From Myxococcota bacterium (GTDB lineage: Bacteria; Myxococcota_A; UBA9160; PR03): 23,854 bases of DNA. The translations under genes and the position numbers were made by a program. Shown piece after piece: positions 8,492 to 16,204 of the stretch; positions within the stretch are counted from its first letter, which is position 1; each line of letters opens with the position of its first letter. Below the pieces are notes generated by a model. It made no database searches and was not told where the DNA came from. It saw only the letters and a list, made by a program, of their open reading frames with translations. The stretch spans positions 1-23,854 of the forward strand of contig JASJBO010000019.1 in NCBI GenBank assembly GCA_030066475.1, written 5' to 3'.

Positions 8492-10081
8492 CTACGGGCA
8501 CGGCGCGGTGCCGGCGCACTCCAGTCCCGACGGACCGGGCGGGCCGCCGAAGTGGGCGCGGAACACCGCGAAGTCCGGGATGCCCACGGCCCCGTCGCCG
8601 TCGTGGTCGACGGCGGGGTCGAAGCCGGGATCCGTCTCGGTGCGCCCGAACTGCGCGCGCAGCACGTTGAAGTCCGGGATGCCCACCGCGCCGTCGTTGT
8701 CGTAGTCGGGGTCGCAGACGTCGCCGTACCCGTCGCGGTCGGCGTCGCCCTGGGCCGGGTCCGCGACCTCCACACAGCGGTCGTCGCGGTCCGGGACGCC
8801 GTCCTCGTCCACGTCGGACAGCCCGGCGCGGGCGAGCTCGAGCGCTGCGCGCAGGTTGACGCGGCCGTGGCCGAAGAAGTCGTCACGGCCCGGCGTGTCC
8901 TCGGACGGGGGCCCCACCTGGTCCTCCGCGCTCCGGATCAGGATGTCGCGCACCTCGTCGTGGCCGAGCGAGGGATCGATCGACAGCAGCAGGGTGGCGA
9001 TGCCCGCGACGAGCGGCGTGGCGGAGGAGCAGCCGCCGAAGAAGCCGCCGACCGTGATCACGATGTGGCCCGGGGCCACGAGGTCGAGCGCGCGGCCGGT
9101 CCCCGCGTTCGCCCAGCGCTCGTCGTCGTGGTCGGTGTTGGCCACCGAGATGGTGAGCGCCGAGGCGCCGGGCCCGGACACGTCCGCGTCGCCGAGCCCG
9201 CCGTTGCCGGCACACGAGATCAGGATCGCGCCGGCGTCGCGCGCGTAGGCGAGCGCCGCATCGAGAGTGGGGGAGCTCACCGGGTAGTCGATCAGGCTCA
9301 GGTTGATCACGTGCGCACCCGCGTCGGCCGCGAAGGTGAGGCCCTGCGCGAGATCGAAGGTGGACCCGAGGTTGAACTGGTCGAGCACCTTGACCGGCAG
9401 GATGCGCGCAGCGTGGTCGACGCCGGCGACCTCGATGCCGTTGTCGGCGTTGGCGGCCGCCAGCCCGGTGACCTGGATGCCGTGATTGTGGTCGGCCTCG
9501 GGATCGTCGTCCTCGTCGACGAAGTCGTAGCCCGGCAGCAGCCGGCCCGCGAACTCGGGGCCGTCGGTGTCGATCCCGGAGTCGAGCACGGCGAGCACGA
9601 TCGACGGGTCGCCCCGCGAGATCTCCCAGCCCGCGAGGGCGTCGATGTCGGCGCCTGGGGTGCCGAAGGTCTGGCCGGTGTTGTGGAGGTGCCACTGGAG
9701 CTCGAAGAACGGGTCGTCGGGCACGAAGCCGCCGCCGCGGCCCATCCCGCCGCGGCCCATCCCGCCGCGGCCCATCCGGTTGGGCTCGGCGAACTCGCAG
9801 GCCGGGTCGTGCCCGAGCCGGTCGACGGCCTCGTCCACGTCCTGGCCGGCGGGGACCCCGAGGCGGTAGAGGCCGAGCGCCGGGATGGCCTCGAGCACCT
9901 CGAGCCCCAGCTCGAGCCGCTGGCTAGCGGCCATCGCCGTCCCCGCCGCTCCCGGTCGCAGCTTGACGAGCACCTCGCCCGCCACGTGCCCGGCCGGCTC
10001 GGCGGCCCCGGTGGCAGCGGAGAGGGCGGTCAGCAGCAGCAGCACGAGGCAGGCAGCACGGCAGGAGCGCATCCAACCCAT
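8492..10081 (-). CDS. Secreted subtilisin-like (S8) serine protease with TSP3/dockerin-like tail
   Basis: This 529-residue exported protease starts with a signal peptide (hydrophobic core at about 11-22, cleavage around 24-28). A fervidolysin-like inhibitory prodomain follows (about 33-100), then a glycine-rich MGRGG repeat linker (103-118). The S8 catalytic domain (about 125-415) has Asp167 in VLDSGID, His200 in NHGIQVTG, oxyanion Asn293 in SCAGNGG, and Ser352 in GCSSATPLVAG. The His and Ser boxes depart from the usual HGTHVAG and GTSMATP, but the key residues are present. Residues 423-529 are a thrombospondin-3 calcium repeat followed by two EF-hand-like dockerin segments. ATG 10081 is chosen because it puts the signal peptide at the N-terminus; ATG 10072 is also possible. 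It is divergent from the GNAT gene and stands alone. Confidence 0.92.
   Translation of the reverse strand: MGWMRSCRAACLVLLLLTALSAATGAAEPAGHVAGEVLVKLRPGAAGTAMAASQRLELGLEVLEAIPALGLYRLGVPAGQDVDEAVDRLGHDPACEFAEPNRMGRGGMGRGGMGRGGGFVPDDPFFELQWHLHNTGQTFGTPGADIDALAGWEISRGDPSIVLAVLDSGIDTDGPEFAGRLLPGYDFVDEDDDPEADHNHGIQVTGLAAANADNGIEVAGVDHAARILPVKVLDQFNLGSTFDLAQGLTFAADAGAHVINLSLIDYPVSSPTLDAALAYARDAGAILISCAGNGGLGDADVSGPGASALTISVANTDHDDERWANAGTGRALDLVAPGHIVITVGGFFGGCSSATPLVAGIATLLLSIDPSLGHDEVRDILIRSAEDQVGPPSEDTPGRDDFFGHGRVNLRAALELARAGLSDVDEDGVPDRDDRCVEVADPAQGDADRDGYGDVCDPDYDNDGAVGIPDFNVLRAQFGRTETDPGFDPAVDHDGDGAVGIPDFAVFRAHFGGPPGPSGLECAGTAPCP
8495..8815 (-). other. TSP3 repeat plus dockerin type I-like module (C-terminal, on the protease)
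   Basis: These bases encode residues 423-529. DVDEDGVPDRDD and DADRDGYGD are thrombospondin-3-type calcium loops. Two dockerin-like halves follow, DNDGAVGIPDFNVLRAQFG and DGDGAVGIPDFAVFRAHFG, each a calcium loop plus helix. Dockerins bind cohesins in cellulosomes; in other bacteria they occur on secreted enzymes with unknown partners. No cohesin is encoded in this window. Confidence 0.75.
9732..9776 (-). repeat. Three tandem 15-bp repeats inside the protease gene
   Basis: A 15-base unit is repeated exactly three times and encodes MGRGG-type pentapeptides at the junction between prodomain and protease domain. An in-frame 15-bp unit can expand or shrink by slippage without breaking the gene, so the linker length may vary between strains. 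Confidence 0.8.
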
Positions 10082-10116
10082 GGTAGTGCAGCCTGGCAGC
10101 GCCGCCGCCGCGTAAC

Positions 10117-10133
10117 GTCCCGCTGCGCGGGAC
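10117..10133. promoter_or_regulatory. Short perfect hairpin between divergent protease and GNAT genes
   Basis: GTCCCGC (10117-10123), a TGC loop, and GCGGGAC (10127-10133) form a 7-bp stem. It lies in the 107-base spacer that must hold both promoters. It could be an operator or an mRNA 5' structure; nothing more can be said from sequence. Confidence 0.3.
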
Positions 10134-10188
10134 ATCGAAGGCGGCGTCGAGCGCTTTGTCTAGGCTCGAAGCGAGGTCGCCGGACGCG

Positions 10189-10782
10189 ATGCCCGGGGAT
10201 TCGAAACGGCGTATGCACTCCTCCCAGCTGGACTCCTCCCAGCCCCGCTGCGTCGGGACCGGCACAGGCCGCGCGGCATCCGGGATCCGGCTGCGCGACG
10301 CCGCGCCGGGGGACTGCGCGGCGATCGCCGCGATCTACAACGAGGCGATCCGCTCGCGTCGGGCCACGATGGACACCGAGCCCGTGGGCGCGGCCGACTT
10401 CGAGGCCCGGCTCGCCGCGCTCACGCCGCGCGAGGCGCTGCTCGTGGCCGGCGACGCCGGCCCGGTGGCGGGCTGGGGCATCGTGAAGCGCTACAGCGAC
10501 CGGCCCGGCTACGCGGTCGCCTGCGAGACGTCCGTCTACGTGGCCGAGGCCGCGCAGGGCCGCGGCATCGGAGCCCGCCTGCTCGATGCCCTCGTGGTCC
10601 GCGCCGGTGCGCTCGGCTACCGCCACCTGGTGGCGAAGATCATGGGCGTCAACGAGCGCAGCGTCGAGTTCCACGCGCGGCACGGCTTCGACCTCGTGGG
10701 GCGCCAACGAGACGTCGGGCGGATCGACGGCATCTCTCACGACATCGTGATCATGCAGCGACTGCTGCCACACGAGTCCTAG
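10189..10782 (+). CDS. GNAT N-acetyltransferase, phosphinothricin acetyltransferase-like
   Basis: This protein of about 197 residues transfers an acetyl group from acetyl-CoA to an amine. The GNAT domain spans about 33-192. IYNEAIRSRRATMDTEPV (49-66) matches the N-terminal region of PAT/Bar and YncA-like enzymes. The acetyl-CoA pyrophosphate loop is QGRGIGARLL (123-132), and the closing motif is NERSVEFHARHGF (155-167). The start is uncertain: ATG 10189 and ATG 10213 are both plausible, and the first 30 residues look non-conserved either way. The next gene begins 29 bases after the stop, so it may be the first gene of the downstream operon or a loosely attached neighbour. The substrate is unknown; amino-acid analogues such as methionine sulfoximine or phosphinothricin are typical for relatives. 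Confidence 0.87.
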   Translation: MPGDSKRRMHSSQLDSSQPRCVGTGTGRAASGIRLRDAAPGDCAAIAAIYNEAIRSRRATMDTEPVGAADFEARLAALTPREALLVAGDAGPVAGWGIVKRYSDRPGYAVACETSVYVAEAAQGRGIGARLLDALVVRAGALGYRHLVAKIMGVNERSVEFHARHGFDLVGRQRDVGRIDGISHDIVIMQRLLPHES

Positions 10783-10811
10783 GCCCTTCTTCCAGAGGAT
10801 CGAACTCCATC

Positions 10812-11573
10812 ATGCACGCTCATGCGAACCTGGCCGGGAGCTCCCGGCCCCGCGCTCTCGAACGCCTGCTCGCGTCGATCGGGGACGGACGCGGGCTGAC
10901 CCCGACGTCCGCGGCCACCCTGCTCGCAGCCGCCGATCTGGCTCCGGACGACCTGCTCGCCTGGGCCGACTTCGACCATCCGATCCGGGACAGCTACGGC
11001 CGTCGCCTCGTCGCCCGCGGCGCGCGCTTCGAGCTGATGGTGATGTCGTGGCAGCCGGGCGACTACAGCGCCGTCCACGACCACGGCCATACCGAGTGGG
11101 GCGCGGTGCGCTACTTCGGACCGGCCGAGCACGTGGTGTTCCGCGAGCGCGACGGCCGGCTCGGCGTGGAGTCGCGCACCACGCAGCTGCCCGGCTCGGT
11201 CTGTGCGGTCGACCACGACCTGATCCACCTGATGGGCAACGCGGGGCCCCGGCCGTTCCTCTCGCTGCACCTCTACGGTCAGGCGCGACCCTGCGATGCG
11301 GTGACGGGAGACGCGCGGATCTTCGACCTGTTCGAGCAGCGCATCCAGCGCACCGACGGCGGCGTGTTCTACTGCCTGCCCGAGCGCGAGATCGCGCGCC
11401 GCGAGCCGTGTCCCGCGGCGGACGCCGAGACCACTCGGCTGCACCACACGCTGATGCTGGCGCGCCTGGAGCGCGTGCTCGCGGCGGGCGCCGGAGACGC
11501 CGCGGCGGTTCGCCGGGCCGCCGCGCTGCGCGCCGCCCTCGACTGCCTGCGCGGCCCGGGAGCCTTCGGATGA
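10812..11573 (+). CDS. Cysteine dioxygenase-like (cupin) thiol dioxygenase
   Basis: This 253-residue cupin resembles the cysteine dioxygenase / 3-mercaptopropionate dioxygenase superfamily, non-haem iron enzymes that turn a thiol into a sulfinate. The expected three-histidine iron site is visible: His89 and His91 in VHDHGHTEWG, and His139 in DHDLIHLMGN. SLHLYGQ (151-157) places a tyrosine (155) where CDO has its active-site Tyr. The cysteine that crosslinks to that tyrosine in animal CDO is not present, as in most bacterial forms. An additional helical C-terminal region (about 190-253) is longer than in typical 200-residue bacterial CDOs. Its stop overlaps the next start (ATGA), so it heads the coupled operon. 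Actual substrate (cysteine, mercaptopropionate or another thiol) is undetermined. Confidence 0.8.
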   Translation: MHAHANLAGSSRPRALERLLASIGDGRGLTPTSAATLLAAADLAPDDLLAWADFDHPIRDSYGRRLVARGARFELMVMSWQPGDYSAVHDHGHTEWGAVRYFGPAEHVVFRERDGRLGVESRTTQLPGSVCAVDHDLIHLMGNAGPRPFLSLHLYGQARPCDAVTGDARIFDLFEQRIQRTDGGVFYCLPEREIARREPCPAADAETTRLHHTLMLARLERVLAAGAGDAAAVRRAAALRAALDCLRGPGAFG

Positions 11574-11839
11574 CCGAGCCGCTGGCAGTGACGCTGCTGC
11601 TCGGCGGGGTGCGCCTGTACCTCGCGCTCGGCGCGGCGTTCGCACTGGCCTTCGCGCTCTTCGGCGTGCAGCGCGTCGACCCGACCGCGCGCCACGGCAG
11701 CATCGGCTTCCGGCTGGTGATCCTGCCCGGGGTCGCGCTGCTCTGGCCGCTGCTGGCGCTGCGCTGGTGGCGCGGCGCGGGCCCGCCCGCCGAGTGCAAC
11801 GCGCACCGCATCGCGGCGCGCGCGCGGAGCGAGTCGTGA
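11570..11839 (+). CDS. Small two-helix membrane protein, operon member
   Basis: This 89-residue protein has hydrophobic helices at about 7-28 and 44-65, joined by a loop with GVQRVDPTARHGSIGF, and a polar tail GPPAECNAHR. ATG 11570 overlaps the upstream stop by four bases (ATGA), and its own stop overlaps the next GTG, so translation is very likely coupled. I do not recognise a named family. The position directly before a membrane haem-Rieske protein suggests a small subunit or assembly factor of that complex, which is inference. Confidence 0.75.
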   Translation: MTEPLAVTLLLGGVRLYLALGAAFALAFALFGVQRVDPTARHGSIGFRLVILPGVALLWPLLALRWWRGAGPPAECNAHRIAARARSES

Positions 11840-12339
11840 TCCACGCGCGGCGCACGGCCCACCGCCGCATCTTCTCGGTGCTGGCCGTGGCCGTGCCGGC
11901 GCTCTGGGCGGCGGGGCTGTGGCTGCGTCCCGAGGTGCCGCCCCGGTCCGCGGCGGACCCGCGCCTGCTGGCGGAGGCCGGCTTCGCACTCGACGCGGAG
12001 GGCTCGGGCTCCCCGCCGCGGCGCGTCGCCGCCGGCGCCGCCGCGTTCGAGGTCGAGCTCGAGCGGCGTCCCGACGGCCAGCGGCTGCTGGCGATCCGTC
12101 CGAGTGCCGTGATCCTGAAGCCCGACCTGCTGGTCTACTGGACGCCGCGGGCCGAGCGCATGGCGCCGGGCGGCGACGCGGTGCTGATCGGGCGTCTCGC
12201 CGGGAGCTCGCGCCGCTGGCTCCGGCTGCCCGAGCGGGCGGCCGACGCGAGCGGCGACGTCCTCGTCTACAGCCTCGCCCACGGCGAGGTCGTGTCCCGC
12301 TTCGCGCTCGCCGAGGCGCTGGCGGGCGGGGCGGACTAG
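11836..12339 (+). CDS. Single-pass membrane-anchored protein of unknown function
   Basis: This 167-residue protein has an N-terminal basic segment and one transmembrane helix (about 12-30), followed by a soluble domain of about 130 residues with alternating beta-strand pattern (for example AVILKPDLLVYW, 97-108, and GDVLVYSLAHGEVVSRF). It would sit outside the cytoplasmic membrane if it follows the positive-inside rule. GTG 11836 overlaps the upstream stop (GTGA). No catalytic motif or cysteine pair is visible. It lies between a small membrane protein and the haem-Rieske protein, and is probably a subunit of the same membrane assembly. Confidence 0.72.
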   Translation: MIHARRTAHRRIFSVLAVAVPALWAAGLWLRPEVPPRSAADPRLLAEAGFALDAEGSGSPPRRVAAGAAAFEVELERRPDGQRLLAIRPSAVILKPDLLVYWTPRAERMAPGGDAVLIGRLAGSSRRWLRLPERAADASGDVLVYSLAHGEVVSRFALAEALAGGAD

Positions 12340-12342
12340 CCG

Positions 12343-13383
12343 ATGGCCCAGGGCTACCGCGCCGTGCTCTGGAATCGGCAGAAGCTGATCTACGACGCCC
12401 TGCTGCTGGCCGGCGTCGGCCTGTTCCTCGCCGGCTTCCTGTTCCTGACACCCCGCCTCGACCCGAACGCCGACCCGAAGAATCTCGAGATCCGGGCCTT
12501 CGGCGCCGCGGCCTTCGTGCTGCTGCACGTGATCCTCTCGATCGGCCCGCTGTGCCGGCTCGACGCGCGCTTCCTGCCGCTGCTCTACAACCGGCGGCAC
12601 ATGGGCGTCGTGATGTGCCTGCTCGCCCTCCAGCACGCCCGCCTCGCGACCACCTGGTACCACGACTACGGCAACCTCGAGCCGCTCGCGAGCCTGCTGG
12701 TCAGCAACACGCGGATCACCTCGTTCGTGAGCTTCCCGTTCGAGTGGCTGGGGCTCGCGGCGCTGGTGATCCTGGTACTGATGGCCGCGACGAGCCACGA
12801 CTTCTGGCTCGCCAACCTGACGGCGCCCGTCTGGAAGGCGCTCCACATGGGCGTGTATGCGGCCTATGCGCTGCTCGTGGGGCACGTGACGCTCGGCGCG
12901 CTGCAGACGGAGACGGGCCTGGGACTGTCTCTCGCGGTCGGGATCGGCGCCGTCTGGATCGTCGGACTCCATCTGGCCGCTGCCCGGCGCGAGCGCGATC
13001 GGCCGGCGCCGCGCGCGCCCGACGGCTGGGTCGACGTGGGCCCCGTCGCAGAGATCCCCGAGAGCCGGGCGAAGGTGGTGTTCGCGTCCGGCGAGCGGAT
13101 CGCCGTGTTCCGCTACGGCGACCGCCTGTCGGCGCTCTCGGGCGTCTGTCAGCACCAGAACGGCCCGCTCGGCGAGGGCCGCATCATCGACGGCCTGGTC
13201 ACCTGTCCCTGGCACGGGTTCCAGTACGACCCCGCCAGCGGCGCCGCGCCGCCGCCCTTCAGCGAGCGCATCCCGACCTTCGACGTCGTCGTGCGCCACG
13301 GCCGCGCCTTCGTCGATCCGACCCCCCACCCGCCCGGCACCCGGGTCGAGCCGGCGCGCGTTCCCGGAGCGTCTCCCGCGTGA
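12343..13383 (+). CDS. Ferric reductase-like transmembrane domain fused to a Rieske [2Fe-2S] domain
   Basis: This 346-residue protein has a six-helix membrane domain of the ferric reductase/MsrQ type (about 15-215). Histidines at 62, 98, 168 and 181 lie in or near helices and could ligate b-type haem. A C-terminal Rieske domain (about 229-325) has CQHQNGPLGEG (Cys269, His271) and CPWHGF (Cys288, His291), the standard CxH...CxxH cluster site with 16 residues between the halves. Electrons could pass between the Rieske cluster, on the cytoplasmic side if topology is usual, and haem in the membrane. The gene starts three bases after the previous stop, and its own stop overlaps the next GTG. Natural partner and direction of electron flow are unknown. 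The Rieske half closely resembles the one fused to the ThDP enzyme at 16205. Confidence 0.88.
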   Translation: MAQGYRAVLWNRQKLIYDALLLAGVGLFLAGFLFLTPRLDPNADPKNLEIRAFGAAAFVLLHVILSIGPLCRLDARFLPLLYNRRHMGVVMCLLALQHARLATTWYHDYGNLEPLASLLVSNTRITSFVSFPFEWLGLAALVILVLMAATSHDFWLANLTAPVWKALHMGVYAAYALLVGHVTLGALQTETGLGLSLAVGIGAVWIVGLHLAAARRERDRPAPRAPDGWVDVGPVAEIPESRAKVVFASGERIAVFRYGDRLSALSGVCQHQNGPLGEGRIIDGLVTCPWHGFQYDPASGAAPPPFSERIPTFDVVVRHGRAFVDPTPHPPGTRVEPARVPGASPA

Positions 13384-14147
13384 GCGGCGCTGGCGATCGC
13401 GACGGCTTCTACATCGGATCCCGGCCGCGCATGGGCCGCCGGCTGGCGCGCTTCGTGGCGCCCGTGGCCGGGCTGCTCGTGGCGGGGGCGGCGCTGCTGG
13501 GCGGGGCGCTGCCGGCGCTGCACCGGCCCTACGCCCCCGCCCGCAGCGACTTCCGCGACGTGCGCGAGTTCGAGGGCATCCTGGTCGCCGAGCCGGCGCC
13601 CCACCTGGTGGTGGTCCGGCCCGGCGAGACCGGCGGGCGCGGCTTCTCGCGCTACTGGCTGGTCGGGCGCGGCAAGTCGGGTCCGCGCGTGGACCTCGCA
13701 GCGCTCGACAATCAGCACGTCGTGGTGAGCGGCTCGCTGATCTACCGCGACGGGCAGACGCTGCTGGCGGTGAAGGGCGCGCGGGCCGTCGAGCATCCCA
13801 CGCTCGACGCCGACGCGCTGGCGCAGGGCGAGTCGCTCGGCCGCTTCACGCTGCGCGGGGAGATCGTCGACAGCAAGTGCTTCCTCGGCACCATGCGGCC
13901 CGGCAACACCAAGGTCCATCGCGGCTGCGCGGTGCGCTGCATCGCGGGGGGCGTGCCTCCGGTGCTGCTGGTGCGCGAGGACAACGGCGACGCGCTCTAC
14001 TTCCTGCTGGTGGCAGCGGACGGCTCGGCGGTCAACGACCGCGTGCTGGACCTCGTGGCGGAGCCGGTCGAGATCGAGGGCGAGGTGGTCCGCCTCGGCG
14101 ACGCGTTCGTGCTGAAGGCCGACCCGGCCGGCTATCGGAGGCTCTAG
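13380..14147 (+). CDS. Membrane-anchored protein with Cys-rich C-terminal domain, unknown function
   Basis: This 255-residue protein has one transmembrane helix (about 25-47), then two beta-rich segments that look OB-like (62-135 and 155-250). The second contains GEIVDSKCFLGTMRPG (Cys167) and KVHRGCAVRCIAGG (Cys183, Cys187), which gives three cysteines and a histidine (180) that could bind a metal or haem, or form a disulfide. Repeated phrases VVVSGSLIYRDG and VEIEGEVVRLGD suggest internal duplication of a beta domain. GTG 13380 overlaps the stop of the Rieske membrane protein. I recognise no named family; the linkage suggests an extracytoplasmic subunit of the same electron-transfer complex. 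Confidence 0.75.
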   Translation: MSGAGDRDGFYIGSRPRMGRRLARFVAPVAGLLVAGAALLGGALPALHRPYAPARSDFRDVREFEGILVAEPAPHLVVVRPGETGGRGFSRYWLVGRGKSGPRVDLAALDNQHVVVSGSLIYRDGQTLLAVKGARAVEHPTLDADALAQGESLGRFTLRGEIVDSKCFLGTMRPGNTKVHRGCAVRCIAGGVPPVLLVREDNGDALYFLLVAADGSAVNDRVLDLVAEPVEIEGEVVRLGDAFVLKADPAGYRRL

Positions 14148-14148
14148 C

Positions 14149-15132
14149 GTGAGCGAAGCCGCCTCTCCCCGACACCTCGACCTGCTTCCGGCCCCGCTGC
14201 TGCTCGTCTTCTCGCGCGCGCTCCAGGCGCTCAGCGCGCCGATCGTCGCGCTGCTGGTGGCGACGGCGGCCGGCCTCGGCAGCGACGCGCAGGACGCGAT
14301 CTCCTTCTGCAACGTGCTCTTCGTCGGCAACCTGTGCGCCTCCGGGGTCGTCACGGTCAGCTTCGGTCCGCGGCGGATCCTGGCCGACCTGCGCGGCCTC
14401 GGCGCCCGGGTGCGCCTGGAGATGCTCGTCTTCGGCGCGCTGTCCGCCGTGCTCTCGACCCTGATCTTCATGGGGCTCGCCGAGACCAGCGTGACGAACA
14501 CCGTGCTGCTCGCGCGGCTGGGTCCGGTGCTCTACGCGCTGTCGGGCGCCCTGGTGCTCGGGCAGGCGGTCCGCGGGGCGGAGTGGCTCGGCTTCGGCCT
14601 GATCGGCCTCGGGGTGCTCGCGACCGTGTTCGTCGGCACCGGCTTCGAGGTGAACCACGGCGACGTCCTGATCCTGGCCTCGACCGCGGTGTACGCGCTG
14701 GTCATGCTGATGAGCAAGCGGCTGCTCGGCGTCACCGGGGTGCCGAGCCTGGTCCTGACCCGGAACCTGCTGTCGGCCGTGGTGTTCTTCGGGATCGCCT
14801 ACGTCCTGTACGGACCCCATCACTTCGCCGACGCCTTCTACGGGCCGCTGTGGGGGATCATGCTGGTCTACGCGGCGCTGGTGATCGTGGCCGCCCAGCT
14901 CGCCTGGTACCGGGCGCTCGACCGGCTCACGCCGGCCTCGGTAGCGCGCTGGGCCGCGCTGACCCCGCTGCTCGCCTTCGGCTACGCGATCGTGATCAAC
15001 GGCGAGCGCCCCTCGTGGACCCACGTCGCGGCGCTCGCCTGCGTGACGGTGGGGACGCTCGTCTCGAACCTGGGCCGCCTGACGCCGCCGGGCAGCTCGG
15101 ACAGCGGCGAGACGAGCGTGGGGGCCGCGTGA
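14149..15132 (+). CDS. DMT superfamily (EamA-type) transporter
   Basis: This 327-residue protein has about ten hydrophobic helices in two EamA-like halves (about 17-145 and 165-315), typical of drug/metabolite exporters for amino acids, nucleosides or other small polar molecules. Features include AETSVTNTVLLARLGPV in the first half and ALDRLTPASVARWAALTPL in the second, both at the usual helix-3/4 position of an EamA repeat. GTG 14149 is one base after the previous stop, and its own stop overlaps the following ATP-grasp start by four bases. That coupling suggests the transporter moves a substrate or product of the ATP-grasp enzyme, which is an inference. Confidence 0.87.
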   Translation: MSEAASPRHLDLLPAPLLLVFSRALQALSAPIVALLVATAAGLGSDAQDAISFCNVLFVGNLCASGVVTVSFGPRRILADLRGLGARVRLEMLVFGALSAVLSTLIFMGLAETSVTNTVLLARLGPVLYALSGALVLGQAVRGAEWLGFGLIGLGVLATVFVGTGFEVNHGDVLILASTAVYALVMLMSKRLLGVTGVPSLVLTRNLLSAVVFFGIAYVLYGPHHFADAFYGPLWGIMLVYAALVIVAAQLAWYRALDRLTPASVARWAALTPLLAFGYAIVINGERPSWTHVAALACVTVGTLVSNLGRLTPPGSSDSGETSVGAA

Positions 15133-16190
15133 CGCTGCGCCTGCTCTGCATCGCGAATCCCCCCGCCTACGCCGGCGCCGGCACCGACGTGCCGCTGGGC
15201 TACGCCCGGCTGGCCGCGCATCCGGACGTGGAGCTCTACCACGCCGACGCGGCCGCGCTGCCCGAGCCGGACGCGGCCATCCCGTGCGTCGCGATCCCCG
15301 CCGACTTCGACCCGGCCTCGTTCGCGAGCCTGCCGCGACGGCCGGCCACGCCGCGACCCGCGCACCACTTCGGGCTCGCCTTCTGTCGGACCCTCAAGCC
15401 CTTCCCGGCCGGGTACCTGGAGCGACTCGTGCGCTGGTCGGCCTCGCTGCCGTTCCTGAACGACCCGACCGGGATCCGTCGCCAGCTCGAGCCCGGCTTC
15501 CTGCTCGAGGCCGCGGGCCCCTGGCTCCCGCCGTCCCGCCTCGCCCGCTGCCAGGAGGAGCTGGCGGCGTTCCTCGCCGCCGAGCGCGCGATCGTCGCCA
15601 AGCGCGCCAACAGCTGCGGTGGGCGCGGCGTGTACCGGGTGCTCCCCGCCGCGGGAGGCGGCCTCGAGAGCGACAACGCGGTCGAGGGCGCGCGCCGCCA
15701 CGCGGACGCCGCCGCGCTGTGGCGGCATCTGGCCACCGACGGAGCCGGCCCGGTCCTGCTGATGCGCTACCTGCCGCGCGTGACCGCGGGCGACAAGCGC
15801 CTGGTCGTGGTGGGCGGCGAGATCCAGGGCGCCTACGTGCGGCGCTCGCCGCGCGGCCACTGGGTGCAGAACGTGAGCCAGGGCGCGCGCTGCGAGCGCG
15901 CCGCGGTGACGGCCGCCGAGCGGGCGCTGGTCGCCGAGACCGCCGGATGCTACGCCCGGCACGGCATCCACCTGCTGGGCTACGACCTGATCGAGGACGA
16001 GACGGGCCGCTGGCGGGTGAGCGAGATCAACGCCGGCAACGTCGGGGGCCTGTTCCGGCTGGAGGCGCTGGGTGCGCCCGCGCTCACCGACCGCTTCGTC
16101 CGCTTCCTCGCCGGACTCGCAGACCGCGCGGCGGTGCCGCTGCGCTCCCACGACGCGATCGGCGCCGCCCCGGACGGCCCGGTCCCCTGA
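15129..16190 (+). CDS. Glutathione synthetase-like ATP-grasp ligase
   Basis: This 353-residue protein has the prokaryotic glutathione synthetase layout: an N-terminal domain (1-115), the conserved FLNDPTGIRRQLEPGF (109-124), and an ATP-grasp domain with Lys158 in IVAKRANSCGGRGVYRV. LLMRYLPRVTAGDKRLVV (210-227) and YDLI (284-287) follow, and the magnesium-site Glu299 and Asn301 lie in SEINAGN. It would join a carboxylate to an amine via an acyl phosphate, in GshB style. It differs from real GshB at the C-terminus (EINAGNVGGLFR in place of the usual EVN-SPTG), so the substrate may not be gamma-glutamylcysteine plus glycine. No GshA-type partner is in the window. GTG 15129 overlaps the transporter stop. 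Confidence 0.82.
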   Translation: MTLRLLCIANPPAYAGAGTDVPLGYARLAAHPDVELYHADAAALPEPDAAIPCVAIPADFDPASFASLPRRPATPRPAHHFGLAFCRTLKPFPAGYLERLVRWSASLPFLNDPTGIRRQLEPGFLLEAAGPWLPPSRLARCQEELAAFLAAERAIVAKRANSCGGRGVYRVLPAAGGGLESDNAVEGARRHADAAALWRHLATDGAGPVLLMRYLPRVTAGDKRLVVVGGEIQGAYVRRSPRGHWVQNVSQGARCERAAVTAAERALVAETAGCYARHGIHLLGYDLIEDETGRWRVSEINAGNVGGLFRLEALGAPALTDRFVRFLAGLADRAAVPLRSHDAIGAAPDGPVP

Positions 16191-16204
16191 ACCCGGAGAA
16201 CCCC

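Noticed and set aside
8005..8670. Plus-strand Arg-rich open frame near the start of the mannosidase
   Set aside because: It is a shadow frame over GH38 catalytic sequence with no domain and low-complexity composition.
5864..10486. A very long plus-strand open frame opposite the mannosidase and protease genes
   Set aside because: It is antisense to two proteins with complete catalytic motifs, its translation is Arg/Ala/Gly-rich without any domain, and such open antisense frames are expected at this GC content.
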